A DNA stretch of 64,000 nt from Sphingomonas sp. AR_OL41 (GTDB lineage Bacteria > Pseudomonadota > Alphaproteobacteria > Sphingomonadales > Sphingomonadaceae), in the NCBI RefSeq assembly GCF_029911635.1, contig NZ_JARYTI010000012.1:62001-126000 (forward strand), given 5' to 3'. The position numbers and the translations under genes are program-made. This document shows, piece after piece, positions 17,103-25,728 of this stretch (positions are counted from its first letter, which is position 1; the number at the start of each line of letters is the position of its first letter). The notes under the pieces were generated by a model. The model made no database searches. It saw only the letters and a program-made list of their open reading frames with translations, and had not been told where the DNA came from.

Positions 17103-18101
17103 ATGACCGCTTATTCACTGCTCGATCTCGTTCCTGTCGTCCAAGGCGGCAGCGTTGGTCAGGCGCTGGCCAATGCCGCCGAGCTCGCGCGCCACGCCGA
17201 ACAACTCGGCTTCACGCGCTACTGGGTCGCCGAGCATCACGGCATGGCCGGGATCGCCAGCGCGGCTACCTCGGTGGTGATCGGCCATATCGCCGCCGCG
17301 ACGCACAGCATGCGCGTCGGGGCGGGCGGGATCATGCTGCCCAACCATGCGCCTTTGGTGATCGCCGAGCAGTTCGGCACGCTCGACGCGCTGTTCCCCG
17401 GGCGGATCGACCTCGGCCTCGGGCGGGCGCCGGGTTCGGACCAGCGCGTCGCACAGGCGATCCGGCGGACGCTCGACAGCGATGCCAACGCCTTTCCGCG
17501 CGATGTGCTCGAACTGCAGAGCTATTTCGCCGACGATGGCAAGACCGGCATCCGCGCGACGCCGGGGGCAGGGGCGAAGGTCGATCTGTGGATCCTCGGA
17601 TCGAGCACCTACGGCGCGCAACTCGCCGCCATGCTCGGCCTGCCCTATGCCTTCGCGTCGCATTTCGCGCCCGATGCGCTCGATCAGGCGGTGGAGATTT
17701 ATCGCCGCGATTTCAGGCCGTCGGCGGTACTCGACAAGCCGCATATGATGGCGGGTTTCAACATCTTCGCGGCGGACAGCGACGCGGAAGGGGAACTGCT
17801 CGCCAGCTCGCAGCAGCAGGCGTTCGTCGCGCTGCGCACCGGCAACCCGCGCCAGCTTCCGCCACCGGTCGCGGGCTATCGCGAGAGCCTCGGCGCGCAG
17901 GGCAGCGCGATCCTCGACCATGTGCTGCAATGTTCGGCGGTCGGCGGCCCGGCCAAGGTGGCGCGCGAGATCGCCGCCTTCGTTGCGCGCACCGGGGTCG
18001 ACGAGCTGATGATCGCCAGCGCGATCTACGATCATGAGGCGCGCAAGCGGAGCCTGGCGATCACGGCCGAGGTGATGGCTGAGTTGAAAGTCGCCGCCTG
18101 A
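17103..18101 (+). CDS. LLM-class flavin-dependent oxidoreductase
   Basis: 332 residues of the bacterial luciferase-like TIM-barrel family (YhbW-like group, with [11 protein letters not shown] near the N-terminus and [12 protein letters not shown]). The stretches [21 protein letters not shown] and [14 protein letters not shown] are typical of the group. Members use reduced flavin, often with oxygen. The substrate cannot be predicted. It appears transcribed alone or with the tiny membrane protein gene that begins 17 bases downstream. Confidence 0.9.
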   Translation: MTAYSLLDLVPVVQGGSVGQALANAAELARHAEQLGFTRYWVAEHHGMAGIASAATSVVIGHIAAATHSMRVGAGGIMLPNHAPLVIAEQFGTLDALFPGRIDLGLGRAPGSDQRVAQAIRRTLDSDANAFPRDVLELQSYFADDGKTGIRATPGAGAKVDLWILGSSTYGAQLAAMLGLPYAFASHFAPDALDQAVEIYRRDFRPSAVLDKPHMMAGFNIFAADSDAEGELLASSQQQAFVALRTGNPRQLPPPVAGYRESLGAQGSAILDHVLQCSAVGGPAKVAREIAAFVARTGVDELMIASAIYDHEARKRSLAITAEVMAELKVAA

Positions 18102-18118
18102 TCAGGCAGCATCACCCG

Positions 18119-18268
18119 ATGGAAAGCCTGGTGGAGCTGATCGAAGAATTGTTCGGGCGCGGCTGGGCCATTGTCGGGGCTATCGTTGTAATCCTGACTC
18201 CGGTGGCGATGCTCTGTCTGGTCGGCGCCGGTCTCATCGACGCCGAGTTTTTCTCCCATTTCGGCTAA
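18119..18268 (+). CDS. Small single-pass membrane protein, 49 aa
   Basis: An ATG at 18119 opens a 49-codon frame ending TAA at 18268. The product starts MESLVELIEELFGRGW, has one hydrophobic helix (about residues 16-38, WAIVGAIVVILTPVAMLCLV) and a short tail ending SHFG. The acidic amphipathic head followed by a single helix and the tight fit between neighbours argue that it is real. It lies 17 bases after the flavin oxidoreductase stop and converges on the histidine kinase gene. Family and function are unknown. Confidence 0.55.
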   Translation: MESLVELIEELFGRGWAIVGAIVVILTPVAMLCLVGAGLIDAEFFSHFG

Positions 18269-18269
18269 G

Positions 18270-19796
18270 TCAGCTCGCAGCAGGCAACCTCAACCGCACC
18301 ATCAGGCCGCCGAGATCCTCGCTTTCTTCGAGGCTCACCGTGCCCTCATAGATTTCCGCCACGTCGCGGACGATGGCGAGACCCAGCCCGGTGCCGGGCT
18401 TGCCGGTATCGAGCCGCACGCCGCGGTCGAAGATGCGGCTGCGTTCTTCCGGCGGGATGCCCGGGCCATCGTCCTCGACGAGAAATTCAACGAAACCGCT
18501 ATGCGCGCCGACCGTCACGAAGACGCTGCCGCCGCCATATTTGGCGGCATTCTCGATCAAATTGCCGAGCATCTCGTCGAGGTCCTGGCGTTCGACATGG
18601 ACCTGGAGGTCTTTCGGCCCGTCGGTGTCGATGCGGACATGGCGATAGAGTCGCGAGACCGCGCGCTCGACCGATTCCAGGCTCGGCCAGACATCGGCGC
18701 GGCTATGCGCCGAGCCACGCCGGCCGACCGCGCGGGCGCGGGCGAGATGATGGTCAACCTGACGACGCATCGTGCGCGCCTCGCGGATCACGGTTTCACC
18801 AAGATCGTCAGCCTCGGCAGTGGCGGCATTCATGATCACCGTCAGCGGCGTCTTGAGGGCATGGGCAAGATTGCCGGCATGGCGCCGAGCTTCCTCGGCC
18901 TGCTTCTCATTATGCTCGATCAGCGCGTTGAGTTCCTCGACCAGCGGCGCGACCTCGATCGGCATGGCACGTTCGACGGCGCGCGACTTGCCGGCGCGCA
19001 TCCGGGCGATTTCCTCGCGTACCTTGCGCAGCGGCCACAGCCCGTAAAAGGTTTGCAGGCCGGCCATCGCGAGCAGGCCGAGGCCCAGCAGCAGGAAGCT
19101 GCGCACGAGCGTGCGGCGGAGCGTGGCGATCTGTGCGTCGAGCCCCTCGCGGCTCTGCGCGACCTGGAAACGCCAGCGGGTGTTCGAGCCGGGCAGCTTT
19201 ACGTCGCGCTCAAGAATGCGCAGCCGTTCGCCTTCTGACGCTGCGGGGTCGTCGTCGCCGACCAGCCCGCGCAGATCGTCGATGATTCCGGTCGCCGCGG
19301 TTTTGAGCTTCTCGCGGCTCAGGCCGGTCGCGCCGGCCTGGCCGTGGGCGACGAACTGGTCGCTGTCATAAGCGTGGACACCGAGGTCGGTGTGATCGCT
19401 GCCATAGGCGAGCCGTCGATCCCAGAGTGAGCGCGAGGGATAGGGCTCGGCGCCCTTAGCGCTGACCTGCCAGTAGAGGCCCGAATTTGGTTCGAGAAAG
19501 CGCTGATCGGCGGGCTCGCGGGTGTTCATCACCTCACCATCGGGGCCGATTTCGGCCGAGACGATCAGTGCAGTCAGCACATAGTCGAGTTGCGCGTCGA
19601 AATTGCGCGTTACCGCACCTTTCAGCACACGATCGAGCGCGTATCCGCCGCCGGTGAGCAGCACGACGATCCACACCGACGCGATCAGGATCATGCGCCG
19701 CGACAACGATCCTGTCGTGCGCGTGACCGCCGGCATCACGGGCGCGGGCGCGCCCGGCGTGGCGGCGAGCGCCGCCGGCGCGTCGGCCTCAGCCAC
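18270..19796 (-). CDS. Sensor histidine kinase, PhoQ-like
   Basis: 508 residues. An Ala/Pro-rich cytoplasmic head is followed by TM1 (about 34-55), a periplasmic sensor domain of about 175 residues, TM2 (about 232-250), a HAMP-like linker, the phospho-acceptor block NLAHALKTPLTV with His312, and a catalytic domain with the N-box (GNLIENAAKYGGG) and G-boxes (EDDGPGIPPEER, GTGLGLAIV). It starts 14 bases after the response regulator stop, and the PepSY protein is the first gene of the same unit. This layout resembles PhoPQ-type systems responding to envelope stress, cations or peptides (inference). The periplasmic signal is not known. Confidence 0.93.
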   Translation of the reverse strand: MAEADAPAALAATPGAPAPVMPAVTRTTGSLSRRMILIASVWIVVLLTGGGYALDRVLKGAVTRNFDAQLDYVLTALIVSAEIGPDGEVMNTREPADQRFLEPNSGLYWQVSAKGAEPYPSRSLWDRRLAYGSDHTDLGVHAYDSDQFVAHGQAGATGLSREKLKTAATGIIDDLRGLVGDDDPAASEGERLRILERDVKLPGSNTRWRFQVAQSREGLDAQIATLRRTLVRSFLLLGLGLLAMAGLQTFYGLWPLRKVREEIARMRAGKSRAVERAMPIEVAPLVEELNALIEHNEKQAEEARRHAGNLAHALKTPLTVIMNAATAEADDLGETVIREARTMRRQVDHHLARARAVGRRGSAHSRADVWPSLESVERAVSRLYRHVRIDTDGPKDLQVHVERQDLDEMLGNLIENAAKYGGGSVFVTVGAHSGFVEFLVEDDGPGIPPEERSRIFDRGVRLDTGKPGTGLGLAIVRDVAEIYEGTVSLEESEDLGGLMVRLRLPAAS

Positions 19797-19810
19797 CGGT
19801 CGCGCTCACA

Positions 19811-20476
19811 TCAGGCATCGGGATCTTCGAGGCTGTAGCCGAGACCGCGGATCGTGGTGATGACATCCTGTCCCAGCTTCTTGCGGATGCGTGTGACGAA
19901 TACCTCGATCGTGTTGGAATCGCGATCGAAATCCTGGTCGTAGATATGCTCGATCAATTCGGTGCGGCTGACCACCTTGCCCTTGTGATGGAGCAGGTAG
20001 CTGAGCAGCTTATATTCCTGCGCCGTGAGCTTGACTGGTTCGCCGGCCAGCGTGACCTTGCCCGAGCGCGTGTCGAGCCGGACGTCGCCGGCAGTCAGTT
20101 CGGACGAGGCGTTGCCCGAGGCGCGACGGATCAATGCGCGCAGCCGGGCAATCAATTCCTCGGACTGGAACGGCTTGGCGACATAATCGTCGGCGCCGGC
20201 ATCCAGCCCGGCGACCTTGTCGGACCAGCTGTCGCGCGCGGTGAGCACCAGCACGGGATGGGTGCGGCCTTCCTTGCGCCAGCGGTCGAGCACGGTCAGG
20301 CCGTCGATCTCGGGCAGGCCGAGGTCGAGCACCACCGCGTCATAACTTTCGGTCGAACCGAGGAAATGGCCCTCTTCGCCATCGGTGGCGAGATCGACGG
20401 CATAGCCCGCGCCCTCCAGCGTGTTCTTCAGCTGCTGGCCGAGATTGGGTTCGTCCTCGACGATCAGAACGCGCAT
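19811..20476 (-). CDS. OmpR/PhoP-family response regulator
   Basis: 221 residues: a receiver domain with phosphorylation site Asp51 (VVLDLGLPEIDG) and conserved Lys (AKPFQSEEL), then a winged-helix DNA-binding domain (TAQEYKLLSYLLHHKGKVVS, then SNTIEVFVTRIRKKLG). It has a good ribosome site (AGGGAG) before the ATG. The histidine kinase follows after 14 bases and is its obvious partner. It probably controls its own operon, including the upstream PepSY gene. Confidence 0.95.
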   Translation of the reverse strand: MRVLIVEDEPNLGQQLKNTLEGAGYAVDLATDGEEGHFLGSTESYDAVVLDLGLPEIDGLTVLDRWRKEGRTHPVLVLTARDSWSDKVAGLDAGADDYVAKPFQSEELIARLRALIRRASGNASSELTAGDVRLDTRSGKVTLAGEPVKLTAQEYKLLSYLLHHKGKVVSRTELIEHIYDQDFDRDSNTIEVFVTRIRKKLGQDVITTIRGLGYSLEDPDA

Positions 20477-20512
20477 GCGAAACTCCCTTGTTGTCGTTCG
20501 TTCGGTTGGCGA

Positions 20513-20833
20513 TCAGTCGCCGGCGCGGCCGACGATTTGCCCCGAATGGCCGTCCACCGCGACCCAGATGACCGATCCATTGCGCAGGAACTTGAGCGTG
20601 TAAATGCCGCTCTCGGACTCGAACTCGAAGCCGAGATATTGCGCGCCACGCATCAACGGAACGACCTTGGCCTCGATTTCGCGCAAGGGCAACAATCTGC
20701 CCTGCCGCCGGGCGTCCCAGGCATCCTGCGCATCGCTACGGCGCTGCGCAGGCTGACCGTCCGCGACGAGCGGTGCGGTCGCGGCGAGCGCGGTCAGCAA
20801 CAGGGGAACCAGCATCTTCATCGGCAATCGCAT
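20513..20833 (-). CDS. Exported PepSY-domain protein
   Basis: 106 residues with an N-terminal signal peptide (MKMLVPLLLTALAATAPLVA) and a PepSY-type domain (REIEAKVVPLMRGAQYLGFE, with the C-terminal IWVAVDGHSGQIV). PepSY proteins bind or inhibit proteases, or sense peptides, in the periplasm. It is the first gene of the operon with the response regulator and histidine kinase, a recurrent arrangement in alphaproteobacteria, so it may act as an accessory input or a feedback product. A second ATG at residue 5 is possible. Confidence 0.85.
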   Translation of the reverse strand: MRLPMKMLVPLLLTALAATAPLVADGQPAQRRSDAQDAWDARRQGRLLPLREIEAKVVPLMRGAQYLGFEFESESGIYTLKFLRNGSVIWVAVDGHSGQIVGRAGD

Positions 20834-20920
20834 AGGGAGGCGGGATTGAACAGCCTGTGAATGATCGAGTCAGGCAAGCGCAACTTGCCCGCGCGCGACG
20901 GGCACCCTAGGGCGCCGCGC

Positions 20921-22702
20921 ATGGCCGCACCAATTCTATCATACGAAGACCTTGGCATCATTCAGGGCTCGGGCTGGCTTTTCCGCCATCTCGACATTCA
21001 TATCGGCGTGCGCGACCGGCTCGCGCTGATCGGGCGCAACGGCGCCGGCAAGACGACCCTGCTGAAGGCGATCGCCGGGACGATCGAGGCAGACGCCGGC
21101 CGCCGGACGATCGTGCCGGGTACGCGCGTGGTCATTCTTGAGCAGGAGCCGGTGCTGACGGCATTCGCCACGCTGGAGGATTATGTCCTGTCGGGCGACG
21201 ACGCGCCGGTGCGCCATGAGGCGGAAGCCATCGCCGGGCAGCTCGGCATCGACCTGACGCGCGAGGCGGCGAGCGCCTCGGGCGGCGAGCGCCGTCGTGC
21301 CGCGATCGTCCGTGCGTTGGCGATGGACCCGGATGTGCTGCTGCTCGACGAGCCGACCAACCATCTCGACATCGCAGCGATCGACTGGCTCGAGGAATGG
21401 CTCGGGCGGTTCCGCGGCGCGTTCATCGCGATCAGCCATGACCGTACCTTTCTGACGCGGCTGACCAAACAGACGCTGTGGCTCGATCGTGGTGCGATCC
21501 GTCGCGCCGAAATCGGCTTTGGCGGCTTCGAGGCGTGGACCGAGACGGTCTATGCCGAGGAGGAACGCAATGCGCAGCGGCTCGATGCCAAGCTCAAGAT
21601 CGAGGAGCATTGGTTGCTTCGCGGCGTTACCGGGCGGCGCAAGCGCAACCAGGGGCGGCTGGCAAAGCTGAAGGACATGCGCGCCGAGCGCGCCTCGATG
21701 CTCGGGCCGCAGGGCTCGGCCAACCTCGTCACCGCCAGCGACGATGCGCGCACCAAGGTGGTGATCGACGCCAAGCATGTGTCGAAGAATTTCGGCGAGC
21801 GCACGATCATCCGCGATCTGACGCTGCGCGTCACGCGCGGCGATCGCATCGGTATCGTCGGCGCGAACGGTGCGGGCAAGACGACGCTGCTGCGCCTGCT
21901 GACCGGCGAGCTCGCACCCGATAGCGGCACGATCAAGCTCGCCCAGACGCTGAACCAGGTCTTCATCGACCAGCAGCGCAGCCTGATGGCGCCGGAAAAG
22001 ACCGTGCGCGACGTGCTGACCCATGGCGGCGACTGGATCGAGGTGCTCGGCATCAAGAAGCACATCATCGGCTACCTCAAGGAGTTCCTGTTCGAGCCGG
22101 GGCTGGTCGATGCGAAGATCGGGACGCTGTCGGGCGGCGAGCGCTCGCGCCTGTTGCTGGCGCGCGAATTCGCACGGCCTTCCAACCTGATGGTGCTGGA
22201 CGAACCGACCAACGACCTCGATCTCGAAACACTCGACCTGCTGCAGGAAGTGATCGCGGATTATGATGGCACAGTGCTGATCGTCAGCCACGATCGCGAC
22301 TTTCTCGACCGTACCGTCACGGTGACGCTTGGGCTGGACGGATCGGGCACCGTCGACGTCGTCGCCGGCGGCTATGCCGACTGGGAGCGACGCCGCAAGA
22401 CAGCCATCGCGCCGAAGCGTGCCGCCGCGCCCGTGGCTGCCCCGCCGCCGCCACCCGCGCCGCGCGTCAAGCTGACCTACAAGGATCAGCGCGACTATGA
22501 CACGCTGCCGGCGCGGGTCGAGCAACTCGACGCGGCGATCGCACGCGACGAAGCGGCGATGGCCGACCCCGGGCTCTACGCCCGCGATCCCGGCGCGTTC
22601 GACCGGCTGGGCAAGGCGATCGGCCTGATGCGCGCCGAGAAGGAGGCCGCCGAACTGCGCTGGCTCGAACTCGCCGAGATGGTCGAAGCGTTGGGCGCCT
22701 AG
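20921..22702 (+). CDS. ABC-F family ATPase
   Basis: 593 residues from the ATG at 20921 (MAAPILSYEDLGIIQG). It has two nucleotide-binding domains and no membrane segment. Walker A motifs are GRNGAGKTT and GANGAGKTT, signatures are SGGERRRAA and SGGERSRLL, and Walker B motifs run into DEPTNHLD and DEPTNDLD. A C-terminal helical extension (after the Pro/Ala-rich linker PVAAPPPPPAP) resembles the Uup type. Such proteins act on ribosomes or on branched DNA; the coiled extension favours the Uup-like role. It is divergent from the PepSY gene and convergent with the DUF815 gene. Confidence 0.92.
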   Translation: MAAPILSYEDLGIIQGSGWLFRHLDIHIGVRDRLALIGRNGAGKTTLLKAIAGTIEADAGRRTIVPGTRVVILEQEPVLTAFATLEDYVLSGDDAPVRHEAEAIAGQLGIDLTREAASASGGERRRAAIVRALAMDPDVLLLDEPTNHLDIAAIDWLEEWLGRFRGAFIAISHDRTFLTRLTKQTLWLDRGAIRRAEIGFGGFEAWTETVYAEEERNAQRLDAKLKIEEHWLLRGVTGRRKRNQGRLAKLKDMRAERASMLGPQGSANLVTASDDARTKVVIDAKHVSKNFGERTIIRDLTLRVTRGDRIGIVGANGAGKTTLLRLLTGELAPDSGTIKLAQTLNQVFIDQQRSLMAPEKTVRDVLTHGGDWIEVLGIKKHIIGYLKEFLFEPGLVDAKIGTLSGGERSRLLLAREFARPSNLMVLDEPTNDLDLETLDLLQEVIADYDGTVLIVSHDRDFLDRTVTVTLGLDGSGTVDVVAGGYADWERRRKTAIAPKRAAAPVAAPPPPPAPRVKLTYKDQRDYDTLPARVEQLDAAIARDEAAMADPGLYARDPGAFDRLGKAIGLMRAEKEAAELRWLELAEMVEALGA

Positions 22703-22734
22703 CCGAAGCGTGCAGTAACCGGTCGCGCTCGGGC

Positions 22735-23553
22735 CTATCCCAGCCTCTTGCCGTGCCGCCCGGCAAGATCGACGACATAGTGCCACGCGACGCGCCCAGA
22801 ACGTCCACCGCGCCGCGTCGCAAAGCCGACCGCATCGGCCGGGTCGAACGGCAGGTCATGGGCGGCGGCATAGCCCTCGACGATGGCGAGATAGCCGGGC
22901 TGGTCGACGACATGGAAGCCGAGGCTCAGCCCGAAGCGATCGGCCAGCGCGAGATTATCGTCGATCACGTCGCGCGGATTGATCGCGCTATCCTGCTCGC
23001 TGAGGTCGCGGGGTATGAGGTGGCGCCGGTTGGCAGTGACGATCAATCGGGCATTGTCGGGACGCGCCTCGGCACCGCCTTCCAGCATCGAGCGCAAGGC
23101 GCGCGCGTCGCTCGCCGCGTCGAAGCCGAGATCGTCGACGAAGATCGCAAAAGCGCGGGGCAGGGGGGCCAGTTGCGCGAACAGCGCCGGGAGCGTGTCG
23201 AGCGCGTGCGCCGCGACCTCGACCAGTGCCAGCGCGCCGCCACCAGCCTGCACTGCGCCGACCGCGCTCTTGACCAGCGCCGACTTGCCGGTGCCGCGCG
23301 CGCCCCACAGCAACGCATCATGCGCCGCCGCGCCGGCGGCGAGTCGTTCGAGATTGGCGAGCAGCGTTGCTTTCTGCTCGTCGATCCCGCGCAACCGATC
23401 GATCGGTAGCGGGGTGAAGGCGCGTGCCGCCGCCAACGTCGTGCCGCGCCAGACATAAGCGGGGTGGGTGAGCGGGTCCGCCGCCGGCGGGGCCGGGGGT
23501 GCAAGGCGTTCGAGCGCGGCGGCGATGCGGTCGAGGGGATCGTTGCTGGACAC
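22735..23553 (-). CDS. DUF815 family AAA ATPase
   Basis: 272 residues starting at a GTG. The DUF815 fold places an ATPase domain after a short N-terminal region. Walker A is WGARGTGKSALV, Walker B is AIFVDDLGFD, and sensor-like TANRRHLIPRDLSEQD follows. Family members are widespread in proteobacteria with no firmly known role. A palindromic repeat lies 8 bases upstream of the start codon. It converges with the ABC-F gene. Confidence 0.88.
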   Translation of the reverse strand: MSSNDPLDRIAAALERLAPPAPPAADPLTHPAYVWRGTTLAAARAFTPLPIDRLRGIDEQKATLLANLERLAAGAAAHDALLWGARGTGKSALVKSAVGAVQAGGGALALVEVAAHALDTLPALFAQLAPLPRAFAIFVDDLGFDAASDARALRSMLEGGAEARPDNARLIVTANRRHLIPRDLSEQDSAINPRDVIDDNLALADRFGLSLGFHVVDQPGYLAIVEGYAAAHDLPFDPADAVGFATRRGGRSGRVAWHYVVDLAGRHGKRLG

Positions 23554-23560
23554 CTTGCCT

Positions 23561-23647
23561 CCGTTCGGGCCGGGCCTGTCGAAGCCCCGTCCTTTCCCGC
23601 GACCTTAGAAAGGAAGAAGGGCGCTTCGACAAGCTCAGGGCGAACGG
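23561..23647. repeat. Palindromic sphingomonad-type intergenic repeat
   Basis: An 87-base imperfect palindrome. The left end (CCGTTCGGGCC then CTGTCGAAGC) pairs with the right end (GCTTCGACAAGCTCAGGGCG then AACGG) over 25 positions with 5 mismatches, and an inner CCTTTC/GAAAGG pair continues the stem. The right-hand phrase is a common dispersed repeat in this family of bacteria. It fills the gap between the DUF815 and TPR genes. Confidence 0.7.
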
Positions 23648-23652
23648 TGGCC

Positions 23653-25728
23653 TTAAAGCGCCTTTAGCAATGCCGTTGCTGCGGCGCGGTCGCTGAAAGC
23701 CGGGTCGGCGAGCGCGGCGCGGATATTGGCGGTGGCATCGACATTGCGCCCGCTATCCGCCTGTGCCTGGCCCAGATGCCAGCGCAGCATCGCATTGTCG
23801 GGCGCGATCGACGCCGCTTTTTCAAGGAGTTGAAGCGCGGGCTCGGTCTTGCCTTGCTGATACAGGGCCCAGCCATAGCTGTCGGTCGCTGACGGGTTCA
23901 TCGGTGCAAGATGGTAGGCCGCCCGGGCGAAGACGATGCCGGCGTCGGGGTCGTCGCTGCCGGTATAGGCATAGGCCAGCTCCGACAGCAGCGCGACGTC
24001 GCGATTGCCGATCCGCGCGCGGAGCTGTTCGAGGGTGTCGATCGCCGCATCCCAGTCGCCACCGATCATCTGGCGATGCGCGACGAGGCGCTGTGCCGGG
24101 ATGCTTTGCGGGTTTTGCGAAACGTACAGGCTGAGCACATTGGTCGCCTCGGCGTCGCGGTGCGCGCGATCGAGCGCGTCGACCGCGCGCAGCATCGTCG
24201 CCTCGTCGAAGCGCAGATCGGCGGCACGACGATAGGCGGTCGCGGCATCGTCGAACCGGTTCATCACCATCAACACATCGCCGACCGCGAGCTGCGCGGC
24301 GGGCGCGCCGGGAAAAGCGCGGACGAGCTGTTGCGCCTGGGACAGCGCGCCGGCGGTGTTGCCCGCATCGACCAGACCCTTGAGATAGGCGACCCGCGCA
24401 ACGGGATCGTCGGGCACTTCGTCCGACGTGGCGGCAAGCTGGGAAAGACTATCGTCTGTGCCGAACGGCGTCGCGTTGACCAGTGCCGGCCATGCCGAAC
24501 GGTCGAGATATTTCGCCGCCCAGTCGCGCTCGCCGGTGCGCTCGAACGCGCGCCCGACCAGCGAGAGCGTGTAGCTGTCGGCATCGCCGCGCAATGCGAG
24601 CGGGCGGAGCACGTCGAGCGCACCGCGGGCATCGCCGGCGCGCAGCAACGCGGCCCCGAGCATGCGCCGACCCGCGAGATTGAAGGGCTGGCGTCCGACG
24701 AGCTCGCGCCACGTCCCGATCGCCTGCTGGTAATCGCCGCTCTGATATTGGAGCATGCCGTTGAGCAGTAACGCGCCGGCGAGATGGTCGACCTTGCCCG
24801 CGGTGCGCTGCATCAGCGTGCGCGCGAGGTCGTAATTGCCGGCACGCGCGGCGAGCACGGCCTGAAGGTAAAGCGCTTGCGGGCTGCCCGGACGCGCGGC
24901 GAGCGCGCGGCGCGTCGCGTCGAGCATGTCGACATTGCGCCCGACATCGCCGAGCGTCGCGGCATATTCGATCAACGCCGGATGGTAATAAGCGTCGTGT
25001 TTGAGCGCGGATTCGAACCATGGGAGCGATGCGAGCAGGCCATATTGCGCGCGGACCAGTTCGCCGCGCAGCACCAGCGCATCGACATTGTTGCGATCGA
25101 GCGCGATCGCCCTGGTCGCCGCGTCGATTGCGCCGGCCATGTCGCCGGCGGTGTAGCGGACGCGACCGAGATCGGCCCAGCCGGCGCTGTTGCGGGGATC
25201 GGCAGCGAGGACGGTGGCGAGCGCGGCCTGGGCGCCCGGCAGGTCGCCCTGGGCGGCAAGCGCGCGCGCGGCGACGCGCAGGGCGTAGCCGCTGAAACGG
25301 GGGTCGGCTTTGCTGGCTTCCGTCAGCGCGCGCGCCGGGTCTCCCTGCAGCAGCCAGGCATGGGCATAGAGCTGGTGCGCGCGCCGCGAATCGAAGCCGG
25401 CATCGGCCGCGCGGCCGAGTTCGCCCTCTGCCGCTACGCCGTCGCCGAGCGCGAGATAGGCGCGGGCGAGGACGGCGTGCGCGAGCCCCCAATTGGGGTC
25501 GGCCCGGGTGGCGGCGATCGCGTGGCTGCGCGCCGCGCTGTAATTGCCGGCTTTGAGCAGGCCAAGGCTCTCGATCAGTTCGGTGCGCGCGCTGGTTGCC
25601 GTCGCGCGCGCCGGGCGCACGACATTGACCGCGACGAGCGACACCGTGCCGATGGCAACGATCGCGACGAGCGCGAAGCGACGCCAGGTCCGCTTGTGGC
25701 GCGGCGTCGAGGGTCGAGCATCAGGCAT
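23653..25728 (-). CDS. PrsT-like TPR-repeat protein of the PEP-CTERM system
   Basis: About 691 residues from the ATG at 25728 (MPDARPSTPRHKR); an ATG at 25737 is equally possible. Both overlap the end of prsR, so translation is coupled. A basic head precedes one membrane helix (about 19-37, FALVAIVAIGTVSLVAVNVV), and the rest is tandem tetratricopeptide repeats (SYGWALYQQGKTEPALQLLE is a typical unit), predicted periplasmic. The position directly after prsR matches prsT, the TPR protein of XrtA/PEP-CTERM exopolysaccharide loci, but the lipobox of classical PrsT is missing. It probably organises polysaccharide assembly or export. Confidence 0.75.
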   Translation of the reverse strand: MPDARPSTPRHKRTWRRFALVAIVAIGTVSLVAVNVVRPARATATSARTELIESLGLLKAGNYSAARSHAIAATRADPNWGLAHAVLARAYLALGDGVAAEGELGRAADAGFDSRRAHQLYAHAWLLQGDPARALTEASKADPRFSGYALRVAARALAAQGDLPGAQAALATVLAADPRNSAGWADLGRVRYTAGDMAGAIDAATRAIALDRNNVDALVLRGELVRAQYGLLASLPWFESALKHDAYYHPALIEYAATLGDVGRNVDMLDATRRALAARPGSPQALYLQAVLAARAGNYDLARTLMQRTAGKVDHLAGALLLNGMLQYQSGDYQQAIGTWRELVGRQPFNLAGRRMLGAALLRAGDARGALDVLRPLALRGDADSYTLSLVGRAFERTGERDWAAKYLDRSAWPALVNATPFGTDDSLSQLAATSDEVPDDPVARVAYLKGLVDAGNTAGALSQAQQLVRAFPGAPAAQLAVGDVLMVMNRFDDAATAYRRAADLRFDEATMLRAVDALDRAHRDAEATNVLSLYVSQNPQSIPAQRLVAHRQMIGGDWDAAIDTLEQLRARIGNRDVALLSELAYAYTGSDDPDAGIVFARAAYHLAPMNPSATDSYGWALYQQGKTEPALQLLEKAASIAPDNAMLRWHLGQAQADSGRNVDATANIRAALADPAFSDRAAATALLKAL

